Shown here one piece after another: positions 21,673-33,083 of a DNA stretch of 64,000 bases; the stretch's first letter is position 1, and every line of letters begins with the position of its first letter. Both the position numbers and the translations under genes were made by a program. Origin of the DNA: Neonectria sp. B-13 (lineage: Eukaryota; Ascomycota; Sordariomycetes; Hypocreales; Nectriaceae); the NCBI GenBank assembly GCA_002682825.1, contig NOKP01000021.1, positions 434,001 through 498,000 on the forward strand, written 5' to 3'. Below the pieces are notes generated by a model, which was not told the DNA's origin, made no database searches, and was given only the letters and a program-made list of their open reading frames with translations.

Positions 21673-23330
21673 ATGTCGTCGCCCACGACGAGTCTGAAAG
21701 ATGGCCCAGCCCCCGAGGACCGCCAGGTCGCCACGATTCCCGACTCGACGTCTTGGCTTGCCAAGATTCACCCTTACTTCAAAGATCCGAAACACGTTCT
21801 TATCCTCAAGCTTGATCTGTTCCTTTTGTCTTGGGCCTTCTTTGCAGGGTACGAGATGCATCCCACCCTATATATGTAACATTACAACTAATGAATGAAT
21901 TTTAGTTTACTCAAAGACGCTGATCAGAGTTCTACGACTGCTGCCTACGTTTCTGGAATGAAAGAGGACCTGCAGCTCTTCGGTAATGAGTTGGTTGAGT
22001 TTACAACCTGGTTCTCGGTTGGCTACGCCCTCTTCATTGTTCCGTCGCAGTTGGTCCAAACGCGAGTCCGACCATCGATTTTCCTCCCAATCTGCGAGAT
22101 AGTTTGGGGAATTTTTACCCTTTTCACGTACAGGGCGACCAATGCGAAAACTATCTACGTGCTGCGATTCTTTCTCGGTGTTTTCGAGTCGACCTCATGG
22201 CCTGGCATCGTATCCCTTATCTTGAACTGGTAAGAGCTCATCTTCACCAATGCTAGAATGTTGCTAATATTCATAGGTACACACCTAGAGAGTTGGGAAA
22301 GCGACTGGCCATCTTTGGGGTCAGTGGCGTTGCAGGAAACATGTTCCTGGGCATTGTCCAAGCAGCTCTCTACAAGAACCTCAATGGCGCCAGGGGTCTC
22401 GCGGGCTGGCAATGGCTCTTCATCGTGTCGGGTGTCGTTACCATCTTCTGGGGCATTCTCGGATTCTTTGTCATTCCTGACTCACCCGCCATTACTAAAG
22501 CTCTGTTCTTGTCAGAGAAAGAGAGGGAGCTGTCTCGCACGAGAATGGCTGACAATGGAACTAAGACGTCAAGCCTGATCCCATTCAAAGTTTTGCTCAA
22601 GAAGCTGAAGCTCCTCGTCAAAAGCCCCATCACCTATTTCTACCTTGCTGGCTATCTGCAGTTCGCCTGGAGTCAGCGTGCCAATTCTTACTTTTTGCTC
22701 TACCTTAAGGGTCTTGTGGACTCCACTGGGGAACCACTATACTCAGTCTACAAGGTCAACTTGATCCCCTTAGGAGGTTATGGCATCAGCATTGTTTGCA
22801 ACATCGGGCTGAACGCGCTCAGTGACTGGAAAGGTTGGCGATGGCAGGTTGCGGTCGCAGTCGCGGCTGTCCAGTTGCTTGCGACATCGGTTCTTGCGGG
22901 CTGGCCCGATTCTCGACACACCATCATGGCTTTCTACTTCTTAACTTTTTCCACGGCAGCCTGGGGCTATGCTCTTCTGGCCTGGATGGCAGAGATTCTT
23001 CGAAAGGAGCCGGAGATCCGCTCAATTCTTGTCGGAATTGCCGTCACTCTTGTTTATGCTGGCCACGCCTCGATTCCGCTCCGGGCGTGGCGCGTAAGCG
23101 ACAGCCCAAAATATCCGGTTGGGTTCCCTTTGGCGGCAGCCTTCGCCGCTGGAAGCATCTTGGCAATTTTGGGTTTGAGATTCTACATTGGCAAGCACCC
23201 TGAAATTTGGGATTGGGGCCTAGATCGAGAGGAAGCCGAGGCTAGGGCCGTCGAAGAGATTCTACCTGGTGATGAGTCGGTTGATGGCGATGATGCCAAA
23301 GAACCAGCGCAACGCACTGTTCATCTCTGA
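21673..23330 (+). CDS. MFS transporter, anion:cation symporter (ACS / Dal5-Seo1-Soa1-like) family
   Basis: A 517-residue, about 12-helix plasma-membrane permease in three exons: 21673-21848, 21906-22229 and 22277-23330. ACS-family features are LDLFLLSWAFFAG, the AAYVSGMKEDLQLFGNE loop, GYALFIVPSQLVQTRVRPS, FFLGVFESTSWPGI and NWYTPRELGKR. This family imports anionic nutrients: allantoate, nicotinate, pantothenate, and sulfonates for yeast Soa1. Divergent pairing with a TauD-type dioxygenase favours a sulfonate or other organosulfur substrate, but that is inference. The frame is intact and all splice sites are consensus. Confidence 0.88.
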
Positions 23331-24002
23331 GAAAGTAAAAATATCAGAACCAGGGATTCGAAAGTGATTTAGTATGAGACTTATAGCCCGAATTCTCTTC
23401 GCTCAAACTTATTGAAAAGTGATATCATATCACCAGAGCAGGACGATTATGCCTTGAGGAACGAAATGTTCTTTCTTCCGTGTCCTCCGTTCGAAAGCTC
23501 TGTTTTAAGCCACACACCGTCACAGCAATCGGCAGGGAGCAAGACAAATGCGTTTTTTCGGTCACAGTCCAAAAGTCCCTACTCGATCACGTTTTTGTCC
23601 TTGGGAGAAATTAAAATATAAAATATAAAATAAAATTGATTTCTTTCGTTATCCTCCTCAGCCCTACTCCCTACTTCTGCTCTCCTCCCTTAGGCTGTGC
23701 AACAGGCCCATCTCTTGGTCTATGGTTGTAGACATGTTGACTTGCGTTTTTCTTGTACCTTATTTGCCATCGGCCGGTACGTATCTTGATCTCTACGACC
23801 GCAGCTTGGTCCTCACCGGTCCTTTGTGGAACCATGTGGTAGACCTCGTCGCCCGACGTCAGACCTGGCTCATGACAATTACCCCGCAGTCAACTAATTA
23901 CATCGCCTTCTTGTGTACCATGCCCTCGCCCGCAATCCTCTTTTTTAACGAAAACAATAGCTCCTCTTGGTCTAAATTTGATGGTCCCGTTTTCACTAAT
24001 CG
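23331..24002. other. No gene recognised
   Basis: A 670-base stretch including an AAAATATAAAATATAAAAT tract near 23610 and a CT-rich tract that may be the leader of the next gene. Confidence 0.45.
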
Positions 24003-24667
24003 ATGAAAATGGATGTCCATCGTTTTCCAAACGAATCCCTACCCACGAAGCTCTATCGTGTCCACTATCCGGGAAGCCGAACAACCTTTTCCTTGCATGA
24101 AGGCCTCGCTGCCGCCGATACGGCCAAGATTTACAATGACGAGGTTAGTTTGGGGCAGGCGATAGTGAATCAATTCACTTGGAATTCTCAAGAGACTTCA
24201 CCATTTATTACCCTGTTCTCCGATCGAGAACATGCTGAGAGCTGGGCCCTGAAAGAGCCTTGGCGTGGAACCCGACGAGATACTCGAGAGGATGACTGGA
24301 CTCTCTTTGATATCGACACATGGCTCCTAGGCGACGCTTGGTTGTGTCAAGTGAGCCAGCTTGTTAGCACCTTGAAACTGCAGATTCCAGATAAGGCCGC
24401 TCAGCATATCAGCGGATCCTTCTTATGCCTGCACAAAATTCCTGCGGTTGCAATTATACAAGGGAGGGACTCCGAACAAGTCAAGGAAGGTAGGCACATG
24501 GGAATTATCCCATCAGATAGAAAATAAACTGACATAGAGCAGATAAACACAATCGGTATCTTCAAGATTATTGCTCGGACTACCTTGAAGGTAGTGATAG
24601 CGAGCGCGAGATGCTCCAAGAAAATTACAACACCATATTTGAGAAGAATATCGATAATGGCTGGTAA
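24003..24667 (+). CDS. Fungal DUF7587-like protein
   Basis: A 203-residue protein in two exons, 24003-24489 and 24543-24667, joined through an Asp codon. The start region LPTKLYRVHYPGSRTTFSL, followed by an LHEGLAAAD segment and by ITLFSDREHAESWALK, resembles the fungal DUF7587 domain. The domain name is recalled from its motif style rather than searched. Biochemical function is unknown. No signal peptide or membrane helix is seen. It stands alone between long gene-free stretches. Confidence 0.55.
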
Positions 24668-26562
24668 ATTGATCTTAATTCCTTATTTTTTTCTCGAACG
24701 TTCAAGCAAATGGACAGGCGGAGGCAATTGACCTTTAGCGGATGGCAACCTTGATTTGCTTCATCACACACAGGGCCTACTCCGACCCTCGAACTATGTC
24801 ACTCACAGGAGCAACAAAGAGCAACAGGTTGTCAGGAGAGCTCCATCACCGCTGACGAATACACCGCATCCTACGAAGGATAAAACAGACCAACTTCATT
24901 TATTCATTTAGTTGGAAATCAAGAACTTCAATGCAGTTGAATCCCATGTTGAATGTGTCTGACAATTTTGCTTTTTCCCGTGGGGAGTCGCGAAAGTACT
25001 ATATCAGGTGTGAGATGAAAGTCAAATGAGATAAACCAATTACTACGACGGCTGTTTGCCCAGTAGCTGCTATAGCTTCACTGCACAATATTAGTGAAAT
25101 AAAATATAGCTTTCTTTCTTAGCCTGGCGCTGAGTCATTTGGAATTTCAATGCAGAAGGGTGTCGAAGAGCTGCAGGAACAGTATCTTGGCTTCAATCTG
25201 TTCATGCTAGCGGGAGACGAGTGGAATCACCGATGGCACTTCTGGCTCAGAACGAGCTTACTCTGGCTCTCTTAGCAGGAAGTTGGGATGGACTAATTTT
25301 CACAAAGTGCTCGTTTGCCAGGTTCTTTCTTTCACAAGGCAAGTGCCTTGCTTCTCAAGGTTGTTCCGAAAGGCATTGGCGGTCGCTGCAGGGGCCCGGT
25401 CTCCTATAAAGCAAAGCGTTAAGAGAAGTAGACGATTTTCAGAGTGAGAGTCTCCAGGAAGCTTCAACAATTGGAAAGCTAGGTGGCGCAGTCGATTTCA
25501 GCCACAATTGGGCCACAAATCGAAGTCGGCAGAGGCAATTGCGAAAGTTACCCTGTGCCAACTAAATAAGACAAAGACCGCCCACAAGCCATAGGCATTG
25601 CGTTCTAACGACAGTGCTCGCAGCTGCCTTAGATCTATGTATTTGCGAACACTCAATTGAGACTGTATCTACTTTGTCTTTGTAACTTGAGCGTTTTAAT
25701 TGTTGCGATGCCAGCTGCAGTCAGCTGCTTGAGGGATTTATTTCGGTAAATAACAAGGCACATCTTGGCGTATATCCAGATTGTTCTAATCGTTTGCTAT
25801 CTGGGTGAAGATAACTATATCATATGATGGAAGAGAATGAATTAGATCTCCCACCTAGCGTATTGTGATGCCGTTAATGCTTTCTCCTAGATTCACGCCT
25901 CCTCTGGCGAGGTCGGTACGAAGTAGTCACCAATATTTGCCGCTCCGGCACAGGAGCCATTTGTCCGTGGGACAGTTGCTGGTGGGGTGCATGCGGGTGT
26001 TATGTAAGAGCGTCAGGCCTTGATGAGTGGGGCCTGTACGTCATCAGCCTACTATTGGCTTTCGCGATGTTGGAATTGACTCTTAGACAACAAATACACG
26101 GAGAACATACAGTTGTTTGTTGCATGCGTTGGCAATTCCCGAAATCCTTATACAGCAATAGCCAAGTGTTTTGAAATTGCCTGAGGTAGGAACTGTCCTC
26201 GGGCTTAGAAATGTCAAGTGGTCAGAAAATTTTCAGGGGTCCGGTAGCGCATCAAAGTCCGGAGGCGACTTGGGCAGAGCCGTACCAAGCTCAAGCATTG
26301 GACAGAGCTCAGGAATAAAATGTCGAATCCCGACGCCTACTCCACAGAGCTGCGTCTTGTGGAACAGTCCTGTGCTGCCAAGTGCGGGGACCCCGAACTT
26401 CGGAAAGACTCTTCATCGCTTCCTGAGTCACCAAGAATCGGTTAAAAGGCTGCATCTCGCCCCTAATAATTCTAGACTCTCCGTTAGTCCAACACACACA
26501 CACCACACCACACAAACACACTTAGAAATTTTGTGGGCCGAGTCTCATCGAATGCTAGGACA
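24668..26562. other. Gene-poor stretch with a dispersed repeat copy
   Basis: Almost 1.9 kb with no supported gene. It contains a 33-base element at 25473-25505 also found at 44649-44681. The long frame 26171-26851 overlaps the next gene out of frame and is not credible. Confidence 0.5.
25473..25505 (+). repeat. Dispersed 33-bp repeat, copy 1
   Basis: GTGGCGCAGTC-G-ATTTCAGCCAC within a 33-base match to 44649-44681, with about four differences. Probably a remnant of a dispersed repeat. Confidence 0.6.
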
Positions 26563-28026
<1,464 letters not shown>

Positions 28027-28443
28027 CGGGATAATATTGTGTTATTCTATTTCATTGGAAGGTCGCTACTGTGCTCTGTTATCGTGGGTTTGTCACCGTC
28101 AGAGGTTTTCCCACCTTTAACTTGCTGTTTAAAATACTGGGTTTAACCTGTTGGGTTTTTTGGATTTAGTTAGCTAGCTATTGAACCAAATTAACCAATT
28201 ATTCATAACATTGCGGTATCTGCGGAGGTTTGACTAAGCATAGCTGACGGAGCTGAAAAGCTGACGCATATCGAAAAGCTAAAGATTCTCCCTGTTGATG
28301 AGTCGCAGTAAATAATGCGATAAGAAAGTACATGAATGTAAATACTTTGTAAGTACTAAAGTATGAAGTTAGTTTCCATCTCAAGCCGCATAGTTATGGA
28401 TCAGGCTTCTTACTCTCATCAGTCATACAATCGAGAGAATATG
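28027..28443. other. Convergent intergenic region
   Basis: About 420 bases between convergent genes. No sequence resembling the missing homocitrate synthase C-terminus is visible. Confidence 0.6.
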
Positions 28444-29494
28444 TTACCACTCGAACTGAGCCGCAGCGTCCTCGGTGCTTCGTAAGAGGCCTGCAATCCC
28501 CAGTTCCTGTGCCGTTACAAACTGATTACCGTCTACGCCCACATCGTAGCTACCCTCGCCATAATCGTTGAAGTATTTCAACATCAATCCGATCTCAGTG
28601 CCTAATATGCCCCAGAGTTCCTCAAACTCGCCAAGGGTGGATCCAATAAAAATGACCCGGGTTTCCTTGCCTCGGCGCTTCAGAGCCTTCTCCATGCTCT
28701 TTGCCCATTCTCGGGCAGACAAAAGTTCAGCTGTTCCATTCACGTAACGGCCAATTGTCTTTTCTGGTTGGGAAAAGATGGCTTTCGCAAAGAGGCCGAC
28801 GTTCAAAGCCTCGTCGCCAACAAAAGGGATTGCAATGTCGGGAGAAAGCGGCAGTATTAGTAGTCGAGCATTGGCTGCCTCCTGCTTTAATCAGTAGTCT
28901 GTTTAAACTAGGCTGAGGGTATAATCAATATTTTGAACATACTACATTGATAGGAGTATAAGGAGCGTTCGTGACCATGGATCCGTACATGCCAACACGA
29001 AGAAAGGTGGCCTTGTTCGCCAAACCACTCTCAGAACTCTGGATATACCGCTCTGCTGGGATTTTCGATTGGAAGTGAGGAACATTGAGTTTCCCTTCAG
29101 TCTCGGAGAGCGCATCCGGTAGAGTCGACCAAACCAAGTGCTTCAAAGATAGTGTCTTGGAGGCTGCTTTTGCAATGTTTAATCCATGGCTTGCCTCGAC
29201 CTCCTGCGCGACCGCTGCGCCTGACTCGAAAAGTACAGTAGGTGAGAAAACCGTGTTTGCAAAAATGAGAGACGAGCCTTCGAATGCCGTCACAATGCTG
29301 TCAAGAGAGTTGAGATCGACAGCGACGACGCTGATATTCGGCTTGGATGCTAGCTCCGTAGCTGCAGGACTGTCGACGTTGGAAGTAAGGGCTCGTATAT
29401 GATACTGAGATGCTGTATCTGAAGTGAACGACGAGATAACGCTGGCACCCTGTCGACCGAGGGCACCACACACTGTGAGAATTGGAAGACTCAT
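28444..29494 (-). CDS. NmrA-like NAD(P)-binding protein
   Basis: A 329-residue Rossmann protein in two exons, 28943-29494 and 28444-28881, with a phase-0 intron. The N-terminus ILTVCGALGRQGASVI carries the GxxGxxG dinucleotide loop of the NmrA / isoflavone-reductase-like atypical short-chain group. LKHLVWSTLPD and a TFLRVGMYGSMV segment are also typical. Members act either as redox-sensing regulators or as small-molecule reductases; the sequence does not decide between them. No catalytic YxxxK is present, which fits the NmrA-type group. Confidence 0.82.
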
Positions 29495-29723
29495 TGCAAC
29501 TGATGAGCTGTCACAAGCTTCTAGTTGGATGATAACGTGCTTCTTTCTTTTTCATCGTTGTGAGTTTGATGCAAGTGCCGTTGCTTTATAAGGTACCAGT
29601 CTTTGCTGTTTTCCATGATCTCATCTAGGTCGGACATGTTAGCCCGAGGCCCCCGCAACCCGAAGCAATCCAATATCCTCTGGGCTGACGATCGGCTGAC
29701 GACTGCGGAGTCGGGGCTTGAAG

Positions 29724-30172
29724 CTCTCCGGCTTACAAATGCAACAACAGGGTGAAGTAGTTCGAACTCCGCTCCCCGGCTTACAAATGCCTTGACAACA
29801 GGATGAAGTTAAGGCATAAAATACCCGTGGGTACCCAGCGTGGGTTAGGCCCATTTGACCCATTTACCCACTGTAGGTAATTCTTTTTACCCATAGGTAC
29901 CCAGGCTCTTAGCGTAAGTACCTAGGAAATTATCTAGGTACCTATAGGTTAAAAAAACTACCCATCTTAAACCTATTCTCTTAATAAAAGTTTAAATAAG
30001 CTATTTATTTTAAATCTAAGTAATTATAATAATAATTAAAAGCTTATTCTTTATATATTTAATAAAAAATAGTCTTAATTAAGCCTTTTAAAACCCTTTA
30101 GACTACCTATAGGTACCTATGGGCTGGGTAATTTATACCCTAGATGAAGTTGTTCGAACTCCACTCTCATAG
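29724..30172. repeat. Tandem ~45-bp repeat, second unit interrupted
   Basis: Unit 1 reads CTCTCCGGCTTACAAATGC then ACAACAGGGTGAAGTAG and TTCGAACTCCG. Unit 2 reads CTCCCCGGCTTACAAATGCC then TTGACAACAGGATGAAGTT, is interrupted at 29811, and resumes at 30152 with GTTCGAACTCCACTC. The first unit therefore shows what the second looked like before the insertion. Confidence 0.75.
29811..30142. mobile_element. MITE-like insertion, about 332 bp
   Basis: An AT-rich non-coding element flanked by 9-bp direct repeats GATGAAGTT (29802-29810 and 30143-30151); 8 bp of this would suit a hAT-type target duplication. The ends are imperfect inverted repeats: AGGCATAAAATACCC at the left against AGGGTATAAATTACCC read inward from the right. 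Sub-terminal GGGTACC / GGTACC blocks are also mirrored. The core is extremely A/T rich, as in elements mutated by repeat-induced changes. No transposase is encoded. Confidence 0.7.
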
Positions 30173-30346
30173 CCTTTTTGTGATTGTTGTGAGTTATTTC
30201 AAAGGTATAGTCGAGACAGTCACGAGCTACCAGTTACACTCCGTACAAAGCGGTTCGTCTCAAATTTTATTGCTACTGCGTCTAATGTAGTTCTCATTCC
30301 TCCTTGGTACAAACAGTTTCCATCTGGCCTCGCTGAACGTGGTCCC

Positions 30347-31471
30347 TCACTCATGTCCCAACCAACCGTCCCGGACAAAGCTCAGCGCTGCCGGGGCAAG
30401 GGCATTCCACTTCTTCTCGTCGTAGTCAAAAGCATGATCTTGACCAGGACATATGTCAAAGCGTAGAGTTGTTTCGGGAAGCTTCTCCTGCAGGATCTTC
30501 GCAAACTCATGAGATCCTCTAATAGGCACCGTAGAATCATCGTCACCATGCATCAACCACCTAATACAATTAGCTTCGGATAATGTTGTACCAAATCGGG
30601 GGGTTTCTTACACTGTCGGAGGCAACTTGGCTCCAGCCTTGATTCTTTCCAAAGGAAGAAAAGCGTCCAGATCCATGTTTTTGTTGTCGAAAATCTGCGA
30701 TGCGAAGAAGCCGTTTTGACAAGCAGAAGTAGCGAACATAGTCCTCCCAAACCCGCCCTTCGATGTCACAGTCTTCATATTTTCTTCGATCCAGACGATG
30801 GTATCTGGAACTGATGGCATCTCATCCAAGGGGTATCGGAGAACAGTAGGCTCTCCTTTGGCCGGTCCCTCCAGATACAGCCTGTCTTTGGCATCGAGGA
30901 ACGGGTAGATAATGGCAAGTGCCGAGATATCGTCCGGATGGGACAGTGCGACCTGCGCGGCGCAATATCCACCGGCAGAGCCACCAACCACCAGTACCTT
31001 GGAGAAGTCAATCAGATGCCCAGGGGCAACCTGTTCCAAAACTCGAGGCAGTTCCAACTTGGTCCACTGCCAAAAGTCTTCCAAGTCTTCGAGTACATCT
31101 GCTATACCATTTTCTGAAGGCAACAGCCGATAGTCGGCAGAGACAATTATGCCGGAGTTCTCAAGTGCCAGTGGGATAGCAGACGGTGGGAAGAATGGAG
31201 CAAACAGGGAGTGCCCAGTGACCATAAAGCCCCCATGAAAGTTGACGATGACGGGATGAAGACCCGGCTTGAGAGTCTTGGAGATCAATACGGCACATTT
31301 GATTTCGTGCGAAGACACGGTTTTGTAACTGCAGTTGTCAATGACAAGTTCACCCAAAGTGTTCTGCTCGATATCCTTACGTGTGCTCAGAAACCTTGAA
31401 GGGATCAAAGATGGACTCATCTGGCCAAGAAATATCCATTGCGTTATGATTCCTGAGGATTGATGGAACAA
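30347..31471 (-). CDS. Alpha/beta hydrolase, esterase-lipase (HSL/alpha-beta-hydrolase-3) type
   Basis: Up to 357 residues in two exons, 30612-31471 and 30347-30560, joined through a Val codon. The oxyanion motif is NFHGGFMVTG, the nucleophile elbow GGSAGG, the acid lies in HGDDDSTVP and the catalytic His in GQDHAFDYD. No signal peptide is visible, so it is probably an intracellular carboxylesterase or lactonase-like enzyme. The N-terminus is doubtful: another ATG at 31441 opens MDISWPDESIFDPF in a different frame, which looks more natural and stops at TAA near 31380. A one-base error or lesion near 31380 could explain this. It is divergent from the epimerase-like gene 338 bases away. Confidence 0.82.
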
Positions 31472-31809
31472 CGGGACTATGATGTTGAAGAATGGTTAAT
31501 TAATTGCAGAAATTGAAGATGTCGAGGATATTGAAGACATGATATATGTTTGCCATTCGTGAAGGCGCGGATTGAGATGATCCGTCGAATCACATAATCG
31601 CTTCATCGGATGCTAATGGTCCGCGAGACAACCCGATTATTACTGTCGCACCCATTACGTTGATTTCCAAGCACCCTTTAAGTCGGAACATTGGCTTCCG
31701 TTGAGGCTTGCTCATTTTGTTTATATTTCTCCAGCCTTTACTCTTGGCATATTCCTCATCACTTCACTTACTCCAATAACTTCGTCTCTTCAGCGCATCG
31801 TCTATCGCC
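31472..31809. other. Divergent promoter region
   Basis: Shared 5' region of the hydrolase (minus) and epimerase-like (plus) genes. CT-rich leader bases precede the plus-strand start. No defined operator recognised. Confidence 0.5.
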
Positions 31810-32709
31810 ATGCATCTTTCCGCTCATACATGGATGCGCCCAGAGGCGCTCGAAGTCACACTCAAGCGTCTTAGCCTGATGGGATATTCCAGTATTGAAT
31901 TGGCTGGAGAACCAAGTCTCTACTCTGTCCACGAGACACGTCAGCTGCTGGAGAAGTATCGGATCAAGTGTTGGGGCACGGTCACCATACAACATGGTAA
32001 TCGGGATTTGATTGCGTCTGATTCTCAGCAGCGAAAAGACACTGTTCAGTACATGAAAGATGTGGTGGATCTGTCAGCTCAGCTTGGTGGACAAATTGTT
32101 ACGATCGTGCCTGGAAAGGTGGGCAAGATTGTCGCCACATCTACGCCTGAGAATGAATGGAGATGGGCCGTGGAGGGACTACGGGAGGTCGCGTCGTTTG
32201 CGAAGGATAGAGGCATCAGGGTTGGGCTGGAACCTTTGAATAGGTTCGAGACATACTTCCTCAATCGGTCCGACCAGGCCCTCGCTCTTGCCGACGAAGT
32301 TGGGTTCGATTGTGGAGTTGGGTTTGATCCGTTTCACTTGGCCTTTGAAGAGAAGGACATGATTGCAGCGATTCGAGCTTGTGGCTCTCGCATCGTCGAT
32401 TTTCATGTGGCGGACCACAACCGCCTCGCCGCTGGAGACGGAGCGTTCGACTGGTCTCAGATCATATCCGTTTTAATCGAAGTGGGCTATGACGGAGGCC
32501 TTGCGGTCGAGTTCATGCCGCCAATTGATCGCACGCCGTTGGGAAACTATGGGAGAAGGCAGTTGGAGTCAGATGCGGTAGATGTGGCTCCAGATCATCT
32601 TCAGTTCATCATTGATCACGGCTCGGGGCTGCTCTCTGACTACTACTACACAGACCTTCTAAAGCGATCTGCTGAGACTTTGTTGCCCCTCTTGGGCGGA
32701 GACAAGTGA
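31810..32709 (+). CDS. Sugar phosphate isomerase/epimerase-like TIM-barrel protein
   Basis: A 299-residue single-exon protein of the xylose isomerase-like TIM barrel superfamily, closest in style to ketose 3-epimerases and related keto-sugar or polyol enzymes. Metal ligands are visible at GLEPLNRFE, GVGFDPFHL, VDFHVADHNR and LAVEFMPP, giving the Glu-Asp-His-Glu set. GYSSIELAGE near residue 30 is the usual second strand. Substrate cannot be told. A cytosolic location is likely because no targeting signal is seen. The start ATG follows a CT-rich leader. Confidence 0.85.
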   Translation: MHLSAHTWMRPEALEVTLKRLSLMGYSSIELAGEPSLYSVHETRQLLEKYRIKCWGTVTIQHGNRDLIASDSQQRKDTVQYMKDVVDLSAQLGGQIVTIVPGKVGKIVATSTPENEWRWAVEGLREVASFAKDRGIRVGLEPLNRFETYFLNRSDQALALADEVGFDCGVGFDPFHLAFEEKDMIAAIRACGSRIVDFHVADHNRLAAGDGAFDWSQIISVLIEVGYDGGLAVEFMPPIDRTPLGNYGRRQLESDAVDVAPDHLQFIIDHGSGLLSDYYYTDLLKRSAETLLPLLGGDK

Positions 32710-33083
32710 GCCGAAAGATCTTTGTTAGACACTCCTGCAGGAAGGAACTTTGGATGCATAGGAAAATAGAGATACAAAATTTGTAAACAACGTATTTGTA
32801 CCTTTCCAAGATTAGCCTCGAATGACAGGCTGCATAATGAAGCAAGACGGATCCTAAAATTGGCTGTCGCTTGGTCTAAGAGGTGACGTGGGGGCCGCAC
32901 TGTCGAGTTCCGTCCCGCCAACTTAGCGGACCATTCCAATCCGCTTACGTTATTAGCGTCTTTGTGTCTTTACGGAGCCAGTGTCCCGTTGCGTCAGCGG
33001 GATGTTCTAATCCTTGGACATCCACAACGACACCCACGGACTGTGAACTTCCGTCATCTCCCCACTCGGTATCCTGAGAAATC
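32710..33083. other. Intergenic, no gene seen
   Basis: A 374-base spacer that would hold the regulator promoter. It contains TTCCGTCCCGCC and CGGACCATTCCAATCCG, the latter with inverted CGGA/TCCG ends 9 bases apart, a spacing reminiscent of Zn2Cys6 sites; this is only suggestive. Confidence 0.4.

Larger units (their letters stand above)
29495..30346. other. Intergenic region with the MITE-like insertion
   Basis: No gene. It holds the tandem repeat and inserted element described separately, plus the promoter of the NmrA-like gene. Confidence 0.6.
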
